Positions 28,856 to 39,700 of a stretch of DNA of 64,000 nt are shown piece by piece (position 1 is the stretch's first letter; each line of letters begins with the position of its first letter). Made by a program: the position numbers and the translations under genes. The notes under the pieces are model-generated. The model saw nothing but the letters and a program-made list of their open reading frames with translations. It was not told the DNA's origin and made no database searches. The stretch comes from Evernia prunastri. Its lineage: Eukaryota; Ascomycota; Lecanoromycetes; Lecanorales; Parmeliaceae. The stretch is from the NCBI GenBank assembly GCA_003184365.1, contig NKYR01000100.1, forward strand, positions 92,395 through 156,394, in the 5' to 3' direction.

Positions 28856-29542
28856 GGTCCAACAGCTTCGGTGTGTTGGACCTGGGTTTGAGGAAATTGA
28901 GGTTAGTTGTAAAAAACAATAGAATCTTTTGAGAGCTGCGTTGGTGCAGTTCGTGCTCACCGTAGTCCAGAGTAGATAGACGCTATAGGCGCGAGGAGCT
29001 AACGTGCCTAGAGGCTAGAGCAAAGTACTTCAAAATTTGAAAAGTATCTTTGATCACTAAAGTAGTCATTCATGAGGAAAATACAGTGAGGAAAAGACTG
29101 AGAGGAATAGGAGATGGACATTGATTGTGGAATTTGTAACAACACTGGCTGATCCTGAAAGATTATGTATTGAATGCATCGAATACACAGCGTTTTATGC
29201 CATTTTGCTTGCTTCAACGTTTCTCTACTCGGTGTTGAGTCTGATGATTCTGCGGTAGGTCACTATGTTCGAAACGAGATGTCGACCCTTCTGCAAGTCG
29301 AATATTGGATTTTGAATCGTGTATACCTCATTAGCAGTCTACCATCTACGATATTGTCTTGTGTCTCCCGAGGACTCTCTCGTACTTCCTTACTGTCAAG
29401 AGTCTATTCGTATTCTAGGCGTCACATCTCTCTTACCAAGTACCGGCTGATAGTGTGAAAAGCTGTAGGGAGGCTGTACTGGTCTGGTACTGCTACCATT
29501 CTCCTCGTTCTCGAACATCTACAATCAAGACCCACTGTGTCC
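28856..29542. promoter_or_regulatory. Divergent promoter region of CSE1 and TSC2
   Basis: The 690 bases lie between two divergent start codons. A few short frames occur on both strands, none with recognisable content. No clear TATA box was seen. Presumed to hold both promoters and 5' leaders. Confidence 0.5.
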
Positions 29543-32500
29543 ATGACCTCAGAAACCGTTGACGCGAGCCAAAATGATAGTCCTTCTCCTTCGATGAATG
29601 AGAGAATCAAGTCTTTAGCTATTGGGACTGGAAGTCCAAGCCCAGTACACAGCAGGAGTACCGGCCACAGTGGTAGCCCTGACACAGCCCAAGGAAGCCC
29701 ATCAAGCACCAAACAGAGCAAATACGTCAATGCCGAGGAAGCTTTCAAAGCGAGATGCTTAAATGAACTGAATCCGGCGCTGCCAGCCCACAGGAGAATC
29801 GCGGCAGCTTATGAGATTTCCAAGGAAATCAAAGTATATTCCGCCGATGCTCTCCTGGATATCTGGACCGTCGCAGAGGACCTGACTACAGAGGAAGCCC
29901 CTCTGGAGGCCCGCAAAGCTGGGTTTGCCCTTTTGAAGGCTTCCGTATCTCATTCAGGAATCTTGAAGGAGAGGGAGAGATTTTATTCTATGATAACAAC
30001 ACCAGTAGATCCATCGCAGACGAGTCTACAGATATCAGCTTTGCAACGATTGACCAAAGATGGTCGAGAGGTTCAGCCTTTCAAGTCTAAGCTTGTTTTA
30101 TTTCTCAACAATTCGCTTCAAGTGTTGATTTTAGCCGCGGAACGTGCGAGGGAAGCTCGTGCCACCAACGGGCAAACAAGAGCTGAACCGAAAAGAACCC
30201 TGCCAATTATTGCGAGTGGCACCGGGCGGAGCGATGATGATTCTGGCAGAGATTTCCCCAGCAATGACAGCCTGAAGCAGTCAACACTGGGTGAGGGCAC
30301 AAGTCTATTACGCACACTTGGTCTAGTTGCCGAAGTTATTAAATATCACCCCGCCTGCTTCCACGACGACCAACTAGAATTATTGATCGAGAGTTGCCGG
30401 TCGATTGCCCTAGCAGCCAGATCACGTAAAGACATTCGAGGCACTCTCGGGATATTCCTAGCCATTACAGCAGAGGGTCAACTTCCTGCAACAGCTTTAA
30501 AGAGCTGTGTCCATGTGCTCTGCAATATTTTAGGTGTTCAAGAGTCCAAGTTTGACGAAAACGTTTGGGGCTGTCTCTCCAATCTTCTAAAATCGAATCA
30601 TCGAGCCGCCACGAAAAATATATTGTTAACAGTGTTGATCAATCCACCAAAGGAAAGCAGTACCGAGAAGACGATCAAAATTGTTCATGGAGCTTTAATC
30701 ACAGTCAAGCGCATCGCCGAGGACAGTAGCCTAGGGGTCGTACTCACCAATGAAATCCAGTCGCTAGCACGAGGATTCAAGAATGTACATTCTCTATATG
30801 CACAACTGAACGTTGCTACCTTGCGGACTATCAACTCGCTTATGCTCAACGAGCATGTTGTCGATGCCCTTGGTGGAGAAGACTGGAGTATCTTGGTGGA
30901 AATTTCTGAGGAGATGGTCGGAGCGCCAGCCACACTTTCCACTCGTCACGACATCAGCTCCTCCTCGCCGCTCTACAGTTTGGTGCTAAGCGATCACACA
31001 TTGAAATGCGATGTCACCGACGAAGTGTGCGAGGGACTACAAGTCACGGCAGAGCGCATCACGTTCGTCCTGCAAACAGCCTGGGAATCCTTGGATCAAC
31101 GGAAGCTGGCCGTTGTTACGAAAATTCTTGTCCACATGGCGTTATGTGTGCCTTCTATCTGGAAGGATGCTCTAAGTGCCATGCGAATCCAGGGCCTCAT
31201 GGATCCCAGCAACGATAATTGGATGCCTCACCTTCGGATGGTGTTCAGCAATGTCTTTATGGATGCCTCTCGATCCGAAGACGCAAGCTGTCAAGTCCTT
31301 CGGATATTTGAACAATTGTTTCCAACAGTGAAGATTGACATCACGAGAAAAATGATGTATGAGCGTTGTCTCCGCAACGCCTGCCAGATGCTGGATGGCA
31401 ACACGAACCTCCCAATCTCAGTCGTCGCCTGCCTGGCCGAGGTTGCAGCGCAGTGCGGTCCCGATATCGAGAACGACACTTTCCAACCTATACACGATGT
31501 GATCGAAAAGGCGTTGAGGGTCTCTTTGGCAGACCCGGCGGTGTCTGCTGAAGGGCTTAACCGTACCATAGACTGCCTCATTAAGATGTTTCTCAGATCT
31601 TTACCGCAATCCGCTCTGAAGACAAGGAAATTATATAATCTCGTCCTATCACTCGCGGCACCTTCCAATCCGACTAGCGTGAGGTTGAGTGTTGTCAAGC
31701 TACTGACGCGGTTGAGATGTGACGCAAACGAAGCAATCGAGGTTGTATCATTTCCCGATAGTTTAGATTTAGCATCAGTCCTTTGTAGGACGAAGGCAAC
31801 GGCCTTATCACAGAGTTCCGGGCCCACGCCGTCGAACCGAACCTCGACCTATGATCAACCCAATGTAATGCGCACTGGTCGGTCCAGCGTTGTGGAGAAT
31901 TTCAAGACTGTACGATCGAGATCAACAACAAGGTCTGCCAACTTTAGGGAACGGTTCCTGCAGCCCGTTCAGCCTTTGTGGATGTACGATGGGCCGTTCA
32001 GGGGCCTTCCAGAAGACCCGCAACATGGGCCAAGTCAGGTCGTTTACTCCAAAGTATTAAGTAAAGAACACATCAATGTTTTGGACCTCAGTTCTTGGCT
32101 CGACGTCGTGATCGGTATCCTAGAAGAAGGTAGCGACTGGGAGATCTATAGCTACATTCTTGTCCACCTGCCCTCTCAGTTGAGTAATCGCTCGCTGTTC
32201 GCACGCCACGTCAGGCAGCTTCAGACACTGCTGAACCTTGTAGTCGCGCAGGTCGAGAGAACTGGTAGCAAGCCCTTTACTGTGCCACTGCCAGAGACAG
32301 GTGTAAAACCACGCGACATTGTCCTTTGCTTGTATAATACCCTAACGATGCTCTTGCCTTATAATGAGCATTTTGGTAGGCGTGAGTTGGAAAGCACTGT
32401 GCGAGCGTTTGCAAACGGCCTTGATAAGTGGGACGGGGCTGGAAAGTCTTGTATTCATGCCCTGACTTTGTGTTGTCATGAGATCCCTTCTGTCATTGAC

Positions 32501-34309
32501 AAATGGATGTTCAACATTATTCAGAAAATGCAACAAAAGATCACTCAATCCGATTTGGCAATCGATATTCTCGAATTTTTAAGCAGCCTTTCAGGCCTGC
32601 CGGATGCCTGCTCTACCGCTACCGCAAAGGTACCGGACGCCAACTCGGGTGCCATTGCAGAGGATGGGGGCTTTTACATGACCGTTTTTGGAATCTGTAT
32701 ACGCTACTTAGACTACGCGAGGGACCAGCGTCAGGGACAGACCGGCAACGTTGGAACACGGTCCAGCCTCCAGCCAAGCCGTCAAAGTGGTAGTGTAAGT
32801 GACATCGCCCAAGTCACTGAAGCAAGCCAAGCCTCTGATGCACAGACGAGTTTTTCGGAATACGTCTCGGCTCTGGCATATCATGTTATCACCTCTTGGT
32901 TTTTGACAATTGAAGTAAGTCGACGAGCGCGGCACGTGGGATGGATAACGAAGGGGCTTGCTTGCAAAGACCATCTGGGAAACCCGATGGTGGAAGAGCA
33001 AAGCCAAGTAATACTTGATATGATGCATCGCACTGTGTTCTCAGACCTTGGGGAAACACAATCAGACGAACGTTTCGTTAACCCAGACGAAACACCAGTT
33101 AAAAAGACGTGGTTGGATGGTATGAGTATCCTCACATTGGAAATTTTGCCAAGCAGTAACAGTGGACAATTCACGAAGAGGCAAGCATCGGGCACAACGC
33201 ACGCGTCTTACTATCACAACACCGCCAAGATGCCCGAGCATCACGTCAAAGGACGCAGGAGCGATTCGAGCTCGCAATTCCACGGGCTTCCCGATGTTTA
33301 TCCAAATCACATGTTCCTTCAAATATCGTCTACAATTGCGCCGTTACCCATTCCCCTGCAGCCAATCGTTCTACCGGATAACGAGGTTATACAGCGTGCG
33401 CTGAGGAACTTTGATCGGACGGATACGGTGGATGGCCACAAAGCAGGCGTCATTTACATTGGCCAAGAACAATCTTCCGAAGCAGAGATTCTGGCGAACT
33501 CACGAGGAACGGACGCTTATGAGGCTTTCCTGTCAGGACTTGGAACGAAAGTCAAGCTCCAGAATGCCAAGTTCAACACCCAAGGCCTCGACCGCGTATC
33601 TAACATCGACGGCACTGACACCTATGCGTGGCGCGATAGAGTTACTGAAATCGTCTTCCATGTCCCCACGATGATGCCGACAGATCGCGAGAACGACCCT
33701 CAAGGTGTGAAGAAGAAGGCGCATGTTGGGAATGATCGTGTGAAGATTATTTACAACAACTCTGGTCGAGCGTTCAACTTCAATACCTTCCCTTCGGAGA
33801 TGAATTTTGTGAACATCGTAATAACCCCTGAGGCGCATATCGGCGGCGGACGTTTGACAACGGTGAAAAAGCTGCGCAGAAAAGCGATAGAAGCAGACGA
33901 GCCAGAGTTGTCAGTCACGGAGCTCTATGGTTATTGCAAAGTGCAGACCGTATGTTCATCGCAAATCCCACCGCTCTCTTCGGCGGCAAGCTTGAAGGTC
34001 GTCTCGGCTGAGGCTCTACCCACCTTTGTCCGTAATGTGACCTTGAATGCCTCTCTGTTCTGCCAAATTTGGTCTGTCGTACTTGGCCATGGTGAATACT
34101 ATTCGAGCTGGCGAGTGCGGCTCAAGGAAATTATCAGACTCAGGAAGGAGTATGCGAACACTAATGTATCTGCCAACGTGGCATACCCAATGGGTCCAGG
34201 TCCGCCTCCCATATACGACGGTGATGCTTACACAGGCGTTGTTTCAGTGGGCGGTATTGCGGAGCCCAACTATTTTCATATGAGTTTGGACTTTACGAGG
34301 TGGACTTGA
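29543..34309 (+). CDS. TSC2: Tuberin (TSC2) homologue, Rheb GTPase-activating protein
   Basis: GAP of the Rheb GTPase in the TSC complex, which restrains TORC1. One uninterrupted frame of 1,588 codons from ATG 29543; a GTG two codons earlier is not needed. An N-terminal Ser/Thr-rich tail (about 1-60) precedes the tuberin N-terminal domain (EEAFKARCLNELNPALPAHR). Long alpha-solenoid repeats follow, with PLWMYDGPFRG near 815. The C-terminal Rap/Ran-GAP domain spans roughly 1295-1530: GHKAGVIYIGQ, YEAFLSGLG, RVTEIVFHVPTMMP and AHVGNDRVKIIYNNSG. The Asn of HVGND is the catalytic asparagine thumb, so the GAP should be active. Length is close to other fungal TSC2 proteins. No introns seen. Confidence 0.93.
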   Translation: MTSETVDASQNDSPSPSMNERIKSLAIGTGSPSPVHSRSTGHSGSPDTAQGSPSSTKQSKYVNAEEAFKARCLNELNPALPAHRRIAAAYEISKEIKVYSADALLDIWTVAEDLTTEEAPLEARKAGFALLKASVSHSGILKERERFYSMITTPVDPSQTSLQISALQRLTKDGREVQPFKSKLVLFLNNSLQVLILAAERAREARATNGQTRAEPKRTLPIIASGTGRSDDDSGRDFPSNDSLKQSTLGEGTSLLRTLGLVAEVIKYHPACFHDDQLELLIESCRSIALAARSRKDIRGTLGIFLAITAEGQLPATALKSCVHVLCNILGVQESKFDENVWGCLSNLLKSNHRAATKNILLTVLINPPKESSTEKTIKIVHGALITVKRIAEDSSLGVVLTNEIQSLARGFKNVHSLYAQLNVATLRTINSLMLNEHVVDALGGEDWSILVEISEEMVGAPATLSTRHDISSSSPLYSLVLSDHTLKCDVTDEVCEGLQVTAERITFVLQTAWESLDQRKLAVVTKILVHMALCVPSIWKDALSAMRIQGLMDPSNDNWMPHLRMVFSNVFMDASRSEDASCQVLRIFEQLFPTVKIDITRKMMYERCLRNACQMLDGNTNLPISVVACLAEVAAQCGPDIENDTFQPIHDVIEKALRVSLADPAVSAEGLNRTIDCLIKMFLRSLPQSALKTRKLYNLVLSLAAPSNPTSVRLSVVKLLTRLRCDANEAIEVVSFPDSLDLASVLCRTKATALSQSSGPTPSNRTSTYDQPNVMRTGRSSVVENFKTVRSRSTTRSANFRERFLQPVQPLWMYDGPFRGLPEDPQHGPSQVVYSKVLSKEHINVLDLSSWLDVVIGILEEGSDWEIYSYILVHLPSQLSNRSLFARHVRQLQTLLNLVVAQVERTGSKPFTVPLPETGVKPRDIVLCLYNTLTMLLPYNEHFGRRELESTVRAFANGLDKWDGAGKSCIHALTLCCHEIPSVIDKWMFNIIQKMQQKITQSDLAIDILEFLSSLSGLPDACSTATAKVPDANSGAIAEDGGFYMTVFGICIRYLDYARDQRQGQTGNVGTRSSLQPSRQSGSVSDIAQVTEASQASDAQTSFSEYVSALAYHVITSWFLTIEVSRRARHVGWITKGLACKDHLGNPMVEEQSQVILDMMHRTVFSDLGETQSDERFVNPDETPVKKTWLDGMSILTLEILPSSNSGQFTKRQASGTTHASYYHNTAKMPEHHVKGRRSDSSSQFHGLPDVYPNHMFLQISSTIAPLPIPLQPIVLPDNEVIQRALRNFDRTDTVDGHKAGVIYIGQEQSSEAEILANSRGTDAYEAFLSGLGTKVKLQNAKFNTQGLDRVSNIDGTDTYAWRDRVTEIVFHVPTMMPTDRENDPQGVKKKAHVGNDRVKIIYNNSGRAFNFNTFPSEMNFVNIVITPEAHIGGGRLTTVKKLRRKAIEADEPELSVTELYGYCKVQTVCSSQIPPLSSAASLKVVSAEALPTFVRNVTLNASLFCQIWSVVLGHGEYYSSWRVRLKEIIRLRKEYANTNVSANVAYPMGPGPPPIYDGDAYTGVVSVGGIAEPNYFHMSLDFTRWT

Positions 34310-34941
34310 GTACATGTGGAGGGCAGTGGTAAAGACCATTGTGACAAAGAAGGATACCGCCGGAAAAGCTTTGGAGTTGACTATGTGCATGACGGATAAC
34401 AGGGGCTAAAAGTTTTGATTTTCTTCGTTCATCAAGGCGTGACAAGGAGAATATACATTGGCGGAGTACCAGATTGGGGGGTTTATTTGTGGGATCAACA
34501 AGCAGCATATAGAGAGCGAAGTTGACGTATGTCTGCATAGGAAGATGATTGTCGATATACCGGATGTTGGTGGTGTTACTCGTAGATGGGCAGACGATTC
34601 CTTTCTTTCTTTCTAATTTCTAAGCTCTTCCATTCCAACTTGTAAAACAAGAAGAATGTAGAGAGTACTCTGGATGGGACTTCCTCAAAAATGTTATTGT
34701 GGTTTACAAACGAATATTAATATCGCAGAAATGCTCATGACAATGCAAGAAAGGACTTACTAGCAGTGCGAGTTATGTAGTATGTAAGGTACGGAGTACC
34801 TTACCACCTTACCTTAAGTACAAGGATCATCGAGTCCGAGTCACGTGCCCAGGCGCGCCAAAGAAACAAGATCGCGCCAAAGTTCTTTCGCCCATCCTCA
34901 TTCTTTTGCCCTCACAAGGTCACATTGTACTCTTGATCCAA
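34310..34941. other. TSC2 3' end and promoter of the DUF7918 gene
   Basis: Contains an AAGGTAC/GTACCTT-rich patch at 34784-34822 (GTAAGGTACGGAGTACCTTA and following TACC units), a motif recurring in other intergenic regions here. CACGTGCC is at 34841-34848. No gene was recognised. Confidence 0.5.
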
Positions 34942-36249
34942 ATGTCTCCATTTCGAGGTCTCAGCGTGAACATCACCAGCGAGAGTGGGCCATTAAAACT
35001 TCATCATGACCCCGACGATGATCCCAGCACCGAGCCGCGCACACGCCAGCGATACATCGAATCCAAAACCGGCGACACTTTCGTCGTCAAAGTCAGTGTG
35101 CATAAGGACTTCGAGCTCTCGAACATGGGCTTCGACGATGCTGTTCACATCGCAATCTATTACGATGGTCAGGCGCGTGGTTGGTACACAGACCTTACAA
35201 AAGCGACTATCCTCTATGAGTGGAGCAAAAGAAAGCCCGCAGAACACACCTTCTCACACGTATCCAACTTCTGTCAAGAGACGCAGCAGTGGAAGCGGGG
35301 TGCTACGAGCTTCGGAGCGTTGGATATGAGTAAGATTGGCTGCTTCGCTCCTCAATTGCCAAGTTCTAATCGCGTTTACAGAAGAGACCATTGATTCTCA
35401 AACTTCCTTGTCCGATGTGCAAAACCTCGGCCGGATCCAAGTGAGGGTCGGACGAGTCCGCCGTATACCGCGATCGACGCCCATTCGAGCGGCGAAAGCG
35501 ACACAGAAGCCGGTCACAGAAGTGTCGGAGAAAATATTGAAAGGCAAGGCGATTGCCAATACCGTTCGGTAAGGCAAAGTACGGGACCATGGCATTGTGG
35601 AGGCGCTCACCCTGCTGCATCAGCGTAATCGACGAACTACCAGGAAGGGAGCCGCCTCCAATTGAGTGTGATCACAGTACGTGCTTTTGGACTTCCTCTT
35701 TCCACTTTTGGACCAATCCTCGAGTCTTGAGACACATCTTGGGAGAGTCTCCTCTCGAAACTCCTTCATGTGAGCAATATTGACGGCGGAATTGTTGTCC
35801 AGTACCGTTACATGGCGAGCATGGTCTACCCCTGATCTTCAACATTTTTTACAGATCGAGGCGTAAGTGGGAAAGTGAGAGCGTCCTTTTGTACATCAGC
35901 GGCTTATCACTCGGCTAGACACTCTCCAAATCCTGGGCTGTATTCCTCGAACCCCCTCTCCTGAGCCCGAGAGTGCCACGCCTACTAGCCCTGTGACCAG
36001 CCGGGAGCAGAAAGTGCGAGACTTGCGAGTCAGTCTTCTCTCTTATAATACTTTACATCTATCACCAACCAAATTAACACGACACAGGCTCAACTAGCGC
36101 TTCTCGAAGGCACGGGAAATGTTAAAGCCGAAAGCTCCGGCTCACGGGCAACAATAAAACGCGAACTGGAAGACACAGAAAACGCAGGCTCCAAAAGACG
36201 TCGTCAAAATTCCGGTAGCATAGAAACCATCGACTTGACTGACGACTAG
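34942..36249 (+). CDS. DUF7918-type fungal protein (spliced)
   Basis: Fungal protein of unknown function. Exon 1 (34942-35329) starts MSPFRGLSVNITSES, then HHDPDDDPSTEPRTRQRYIE, KTGDTFVVKVSVHKDFE and VHIAIYYDGQARGWYTD. Exon 2 starts at 35382 (KETIDSQTSLSD) and ends near 35568 (GKAIANTV). The next boundaries are uncertain. A later exon carries GEHGLPLIFNIFYRSR up to 35862. An exon from 35919 (LQILGCIPRTPSPEPE) runs to 36028. The last exon is 36088-36249 (AQLALLEGTGNVKAESS ... IETIDLTDD, TAG). The order of an acidic N-terminus, YIE-x-K, F-x-YRSR, I-x-RTPSP and a terminal DLTDD is typical of the family. ATG 34942 is chosen because a Met 12 codons earlier gives no family sequence. Confidence 0.7.
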
Positions 36250-36758
36250 GAATACCATCCATCACTCGCTCGGATAAACCAGCGTCCTGAACGGTACGCC
36301 AACGACCTTCAGACTTATGGTGCGAAGGCCTTCTTTCTCTTATTGATCTATAAACTAAGATACCCGTTGCACCTTCGCTTTGACTGCCCTTCTCTCTACA
36401 CAGCTGAACACAATCATCGATATCCCATCACGTTTCGGCTTTGCGCTACAGTGTAGCATAGTCACCAGCACATTTACTTTCAACGGAACAGGTTGAAACA
36501 ATATTCACGATGGCCCAACGGAATCCTATTGCCAAGGGTTTAATACCCGCAAGATAAATAATCATCTCTGAGATCGTATTCACTGACCAAAAAAAAAAAC
36601 ATTCGGCTCGTTGCTAAGCGAGCTTGCTATCTTTCTATCTATTCTACACTGCTCCCTTGCCCACCGACACTATACGCCAGCGGGTAGCAGCCATCAATGA
36701 CCTACTTCCCTCTCATTCCTGCCACTTGTTGTGCCAAGCTAGAGGCGTCCTTCTCGCT
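36250..36758. terminator. Convergent 3' ends of the DUF7918 gene and SEC16
   Basis: No gene recognised between the two stops. An A-rich tract lies at 36587-36600. The region presumably holds both polyadenylation sites; no defined signal was seen. Confidence 0.4.
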
Positions 36759-39700
36759 CTATTTCGCCATTACATCAACATAACCCCTTCCTTTCTTTCC
36801 CTTCCTGACAGTTCCGCCTTTCCTGGCCTGTGGTACTCCAATCAAGTCGTCAATACTACTCGCCCCGCTCATTCCCGTAGCTGGTCTCGATGGCGGAGCC
36901 GAGGGCGGTCCAGACGGTCGCCCTATAGCCGAGAGCATTGGTGCTGCGCTCGGTTCGTTCGCCGTTGCAGCCTCCTCTGTAGTGGGCGGGGCGTTCACAG
37001 CCGGGGACGGACTTCGTGACGGATACTGAGATGCAGGGTTGGACGACGGCGGATTCGAAGGCGTCGGTCTAGTAACATTGATCGGCGGAGGAGCCATAGC
37101 CGTCGGAAGTGGAGGCACTGGCGGAGGTGCAGTACTACTCGGCCGCGGAGGTCCAGCTGAACTGACCACTCTTGAAGGCGGACCTTTGGGTGGTGGTGGT
37201 GCAGGGGCGACTGCCGCGGTTCCATCAGGGTCCTTCTTGTTGACCCATCTTTTCTTTTCTGAATCATAGTAAAAGGAGTTTTGTTCGCCAAGCTTAGCTT
37301 TGATAGGTGCATTGGGCGTGCCATGGGCATCAGCAGCATCGCCTTCTTTCTTGCCACCGAGCCAGCCACCGAACCATCCAGACTTTTTGATGTTGAGCTT
37401 GGGCGCCTTGTCTTTTTGTGCTGCGTCAGGGTTAGCTACATTGAATAGGCGACGAAGGTCCGTCCGTTGATACATACCGTCAGCTTCAGCAGCTCTCTTA
37501 AAAGCCTCGTCAGCCTCTCTGTCATTTCGCGCCTTCTCTTCCTTTCGAAGAGCAGCTGCCCGAGCCTCAAAGTCGTCATCCTCTTCGTCGTCCATGAAAG
37601 ATTTCTTCTTTGGCTTTTCTTCCACTGGAGAGTCTCCGGCCTGTGCAGCATAAGTGTCGTACGCTGGTGGACTGTAGTTTGTCAAAGCGAGTGGCTCGTA
37701 GCCGCTCGTAGAAGCAATTCCATGGGTGTATGATGGAGGTTCATAAGTCGTTGAAGATGGCTGGTGATTCCCAGCCGATTCGGACTGGGAAGGGGGCTGA
37801 TACTGTTCGTGAGATGACTCCGGTTTCAAAGGTGGCGTCGGCCGGTAAGACTCCTGTTGATACGAATATGATGGATCTTCGGGTGGAGCGACAGGCATGT
37901 ACTCGGGCTGTGAAGGCGGTGTTGGTAGATAGCTTTCGGTATGTGGAGGATAGCTCGATGGCAGAGAGGTTGGCTTGTACGCCTCAGGGTAAGAGCCATT
38001 CGATGACAGAGGTCTAGACTGGTATGGCTGTGACGCAAAATCTGGTCGAAGAGAGTCTTTCTGTGCGTGTGTTGGTCTTTGATAATCCTGCGAAGAATTG
38101 CTCGGTTGTTCTAGTGAGGACCGGGGAGTATAGAGCCCAGCTGGGGCATATCGAGAACTCGAGGGATTGCTCATAAGCGCTGTTGGGCTGACTCCAATGC
38201 CTAGAGCATGAGTGCTGTACATGTCGCTTGAAGATGGAGTCCGACTAAGATTGGGCGAGTCGCCAACAACTCTCGCGAATGGCCCCACATCTGAGTCAAG
38301 TGCTTTGCCAGATCCTGTGGATGCAGCATCACTTTCGTCCCCGGCAACGTACTGATTGAACTTCGCCCAAATAGAGCCTGAAACTTTGTCGATGCTGGGT
38401 TTTGAGATCCATGATCCAGAATTGTCTCGTGGTGCCTGGCGTAGCCTATCTACTAGGCTTTCTAAAGCTCCAAACAACAGACCGTGGTAGTACGGTGATC
38501 GCTTAGTGGTAGAACTCAATGCGCTCGTAATCGCTTCGCAATACTGTTGCGCTTCTGATTTGTACCCGTGCTCAGCTAAGATCATCGCATGATACAGCTT
38601 GTATGACTGAAGATGCGGTGATACTGTCGCAGCAGAAGATGGTGCAAGCACTGTACGGGCAAAGTCGTAGACTTCTGTAAGGAGTATGCTATCCAAGTCT
38701 CTGCCATAATCGAAGGGCTGCTGCAAATGGTCAGCCCCAAGAAGAGCCACGCTCACCTGGGAATCATCAGGCCCGCCAAAGAGTCCAGGTGATTTGGCAA
38801 AAATGTAACAGATATGCGCAGCTTCAGTTCTCCCATAGCCAGCAAGCAACTGTCCCAGTGACACCAACGCCTTTTCATCATCAACGCTACGATTGCTCAG
38901 AATCAGTGTTAAGGTCTCTCGCCAACGGTCCAAGCCATCGAGTGCATTCTTCGTAGGTCCAGTGGTGGTAGTCTTACTGATCATCTGGAGACCAGCGCGA
39001 GCAGATGGCGGCACAAGCTCATCCATACTCTCCTCCCAATTCCCAGCGAAGATTTGATAGAGCGCAGCTAGTGACTCGGTGTTGTCCCCAAAGGTCTTGA
39101 CTTCTTGCCGCACAAATTCTTGGGACACTTGTTTCCATACGTTCTTTTCCAAGGTAGAAGCTATTAGCATTGCATGAGCCCATAATCGATTGTCAACAGC
39201 ATGCCAAACGGCCTTTTCCCGCTCGGCGTGCAATAGGAGCTTGCGCAGATCCTCCATCACCTCCGGCTTTATCAAGTTAGAAATGCTACGAGAGCCACCA
39301 TTCCGTGAGATGCCTAGAAGAGATGTATTGAAAGATTTGGGAGGAAGGGACGCAGTGTCTCCCACTGTCAGTTCTGGAGAGAGTATCGACCTAATGGCAT
39401 TTTGAGCGGATGCGTTGGCATCGACCGTACCATCATGCTCGACTAGGACTCGCACAATTTTCCACAATAGCATCTTCTCCTCATGACGCCTTCTTGGATC
39501 TGGGAGAGATGCGCTACTGTTTTGGCCGACCTTGCTACCTTCTAGGTGAGCAATTCGTCTGTGCAGCCAGTCGAGAACGTCTTTCTTTCTGCTTTTGGTC
39601 CTCAGAGGTCCCGGAAAGGTCGTAACATCTTCATCGAGAGGAAGAACCTTCCCATCTTGAATCTTAACCTCCCCAGGGGTACACCTGATCATCGGGGCGT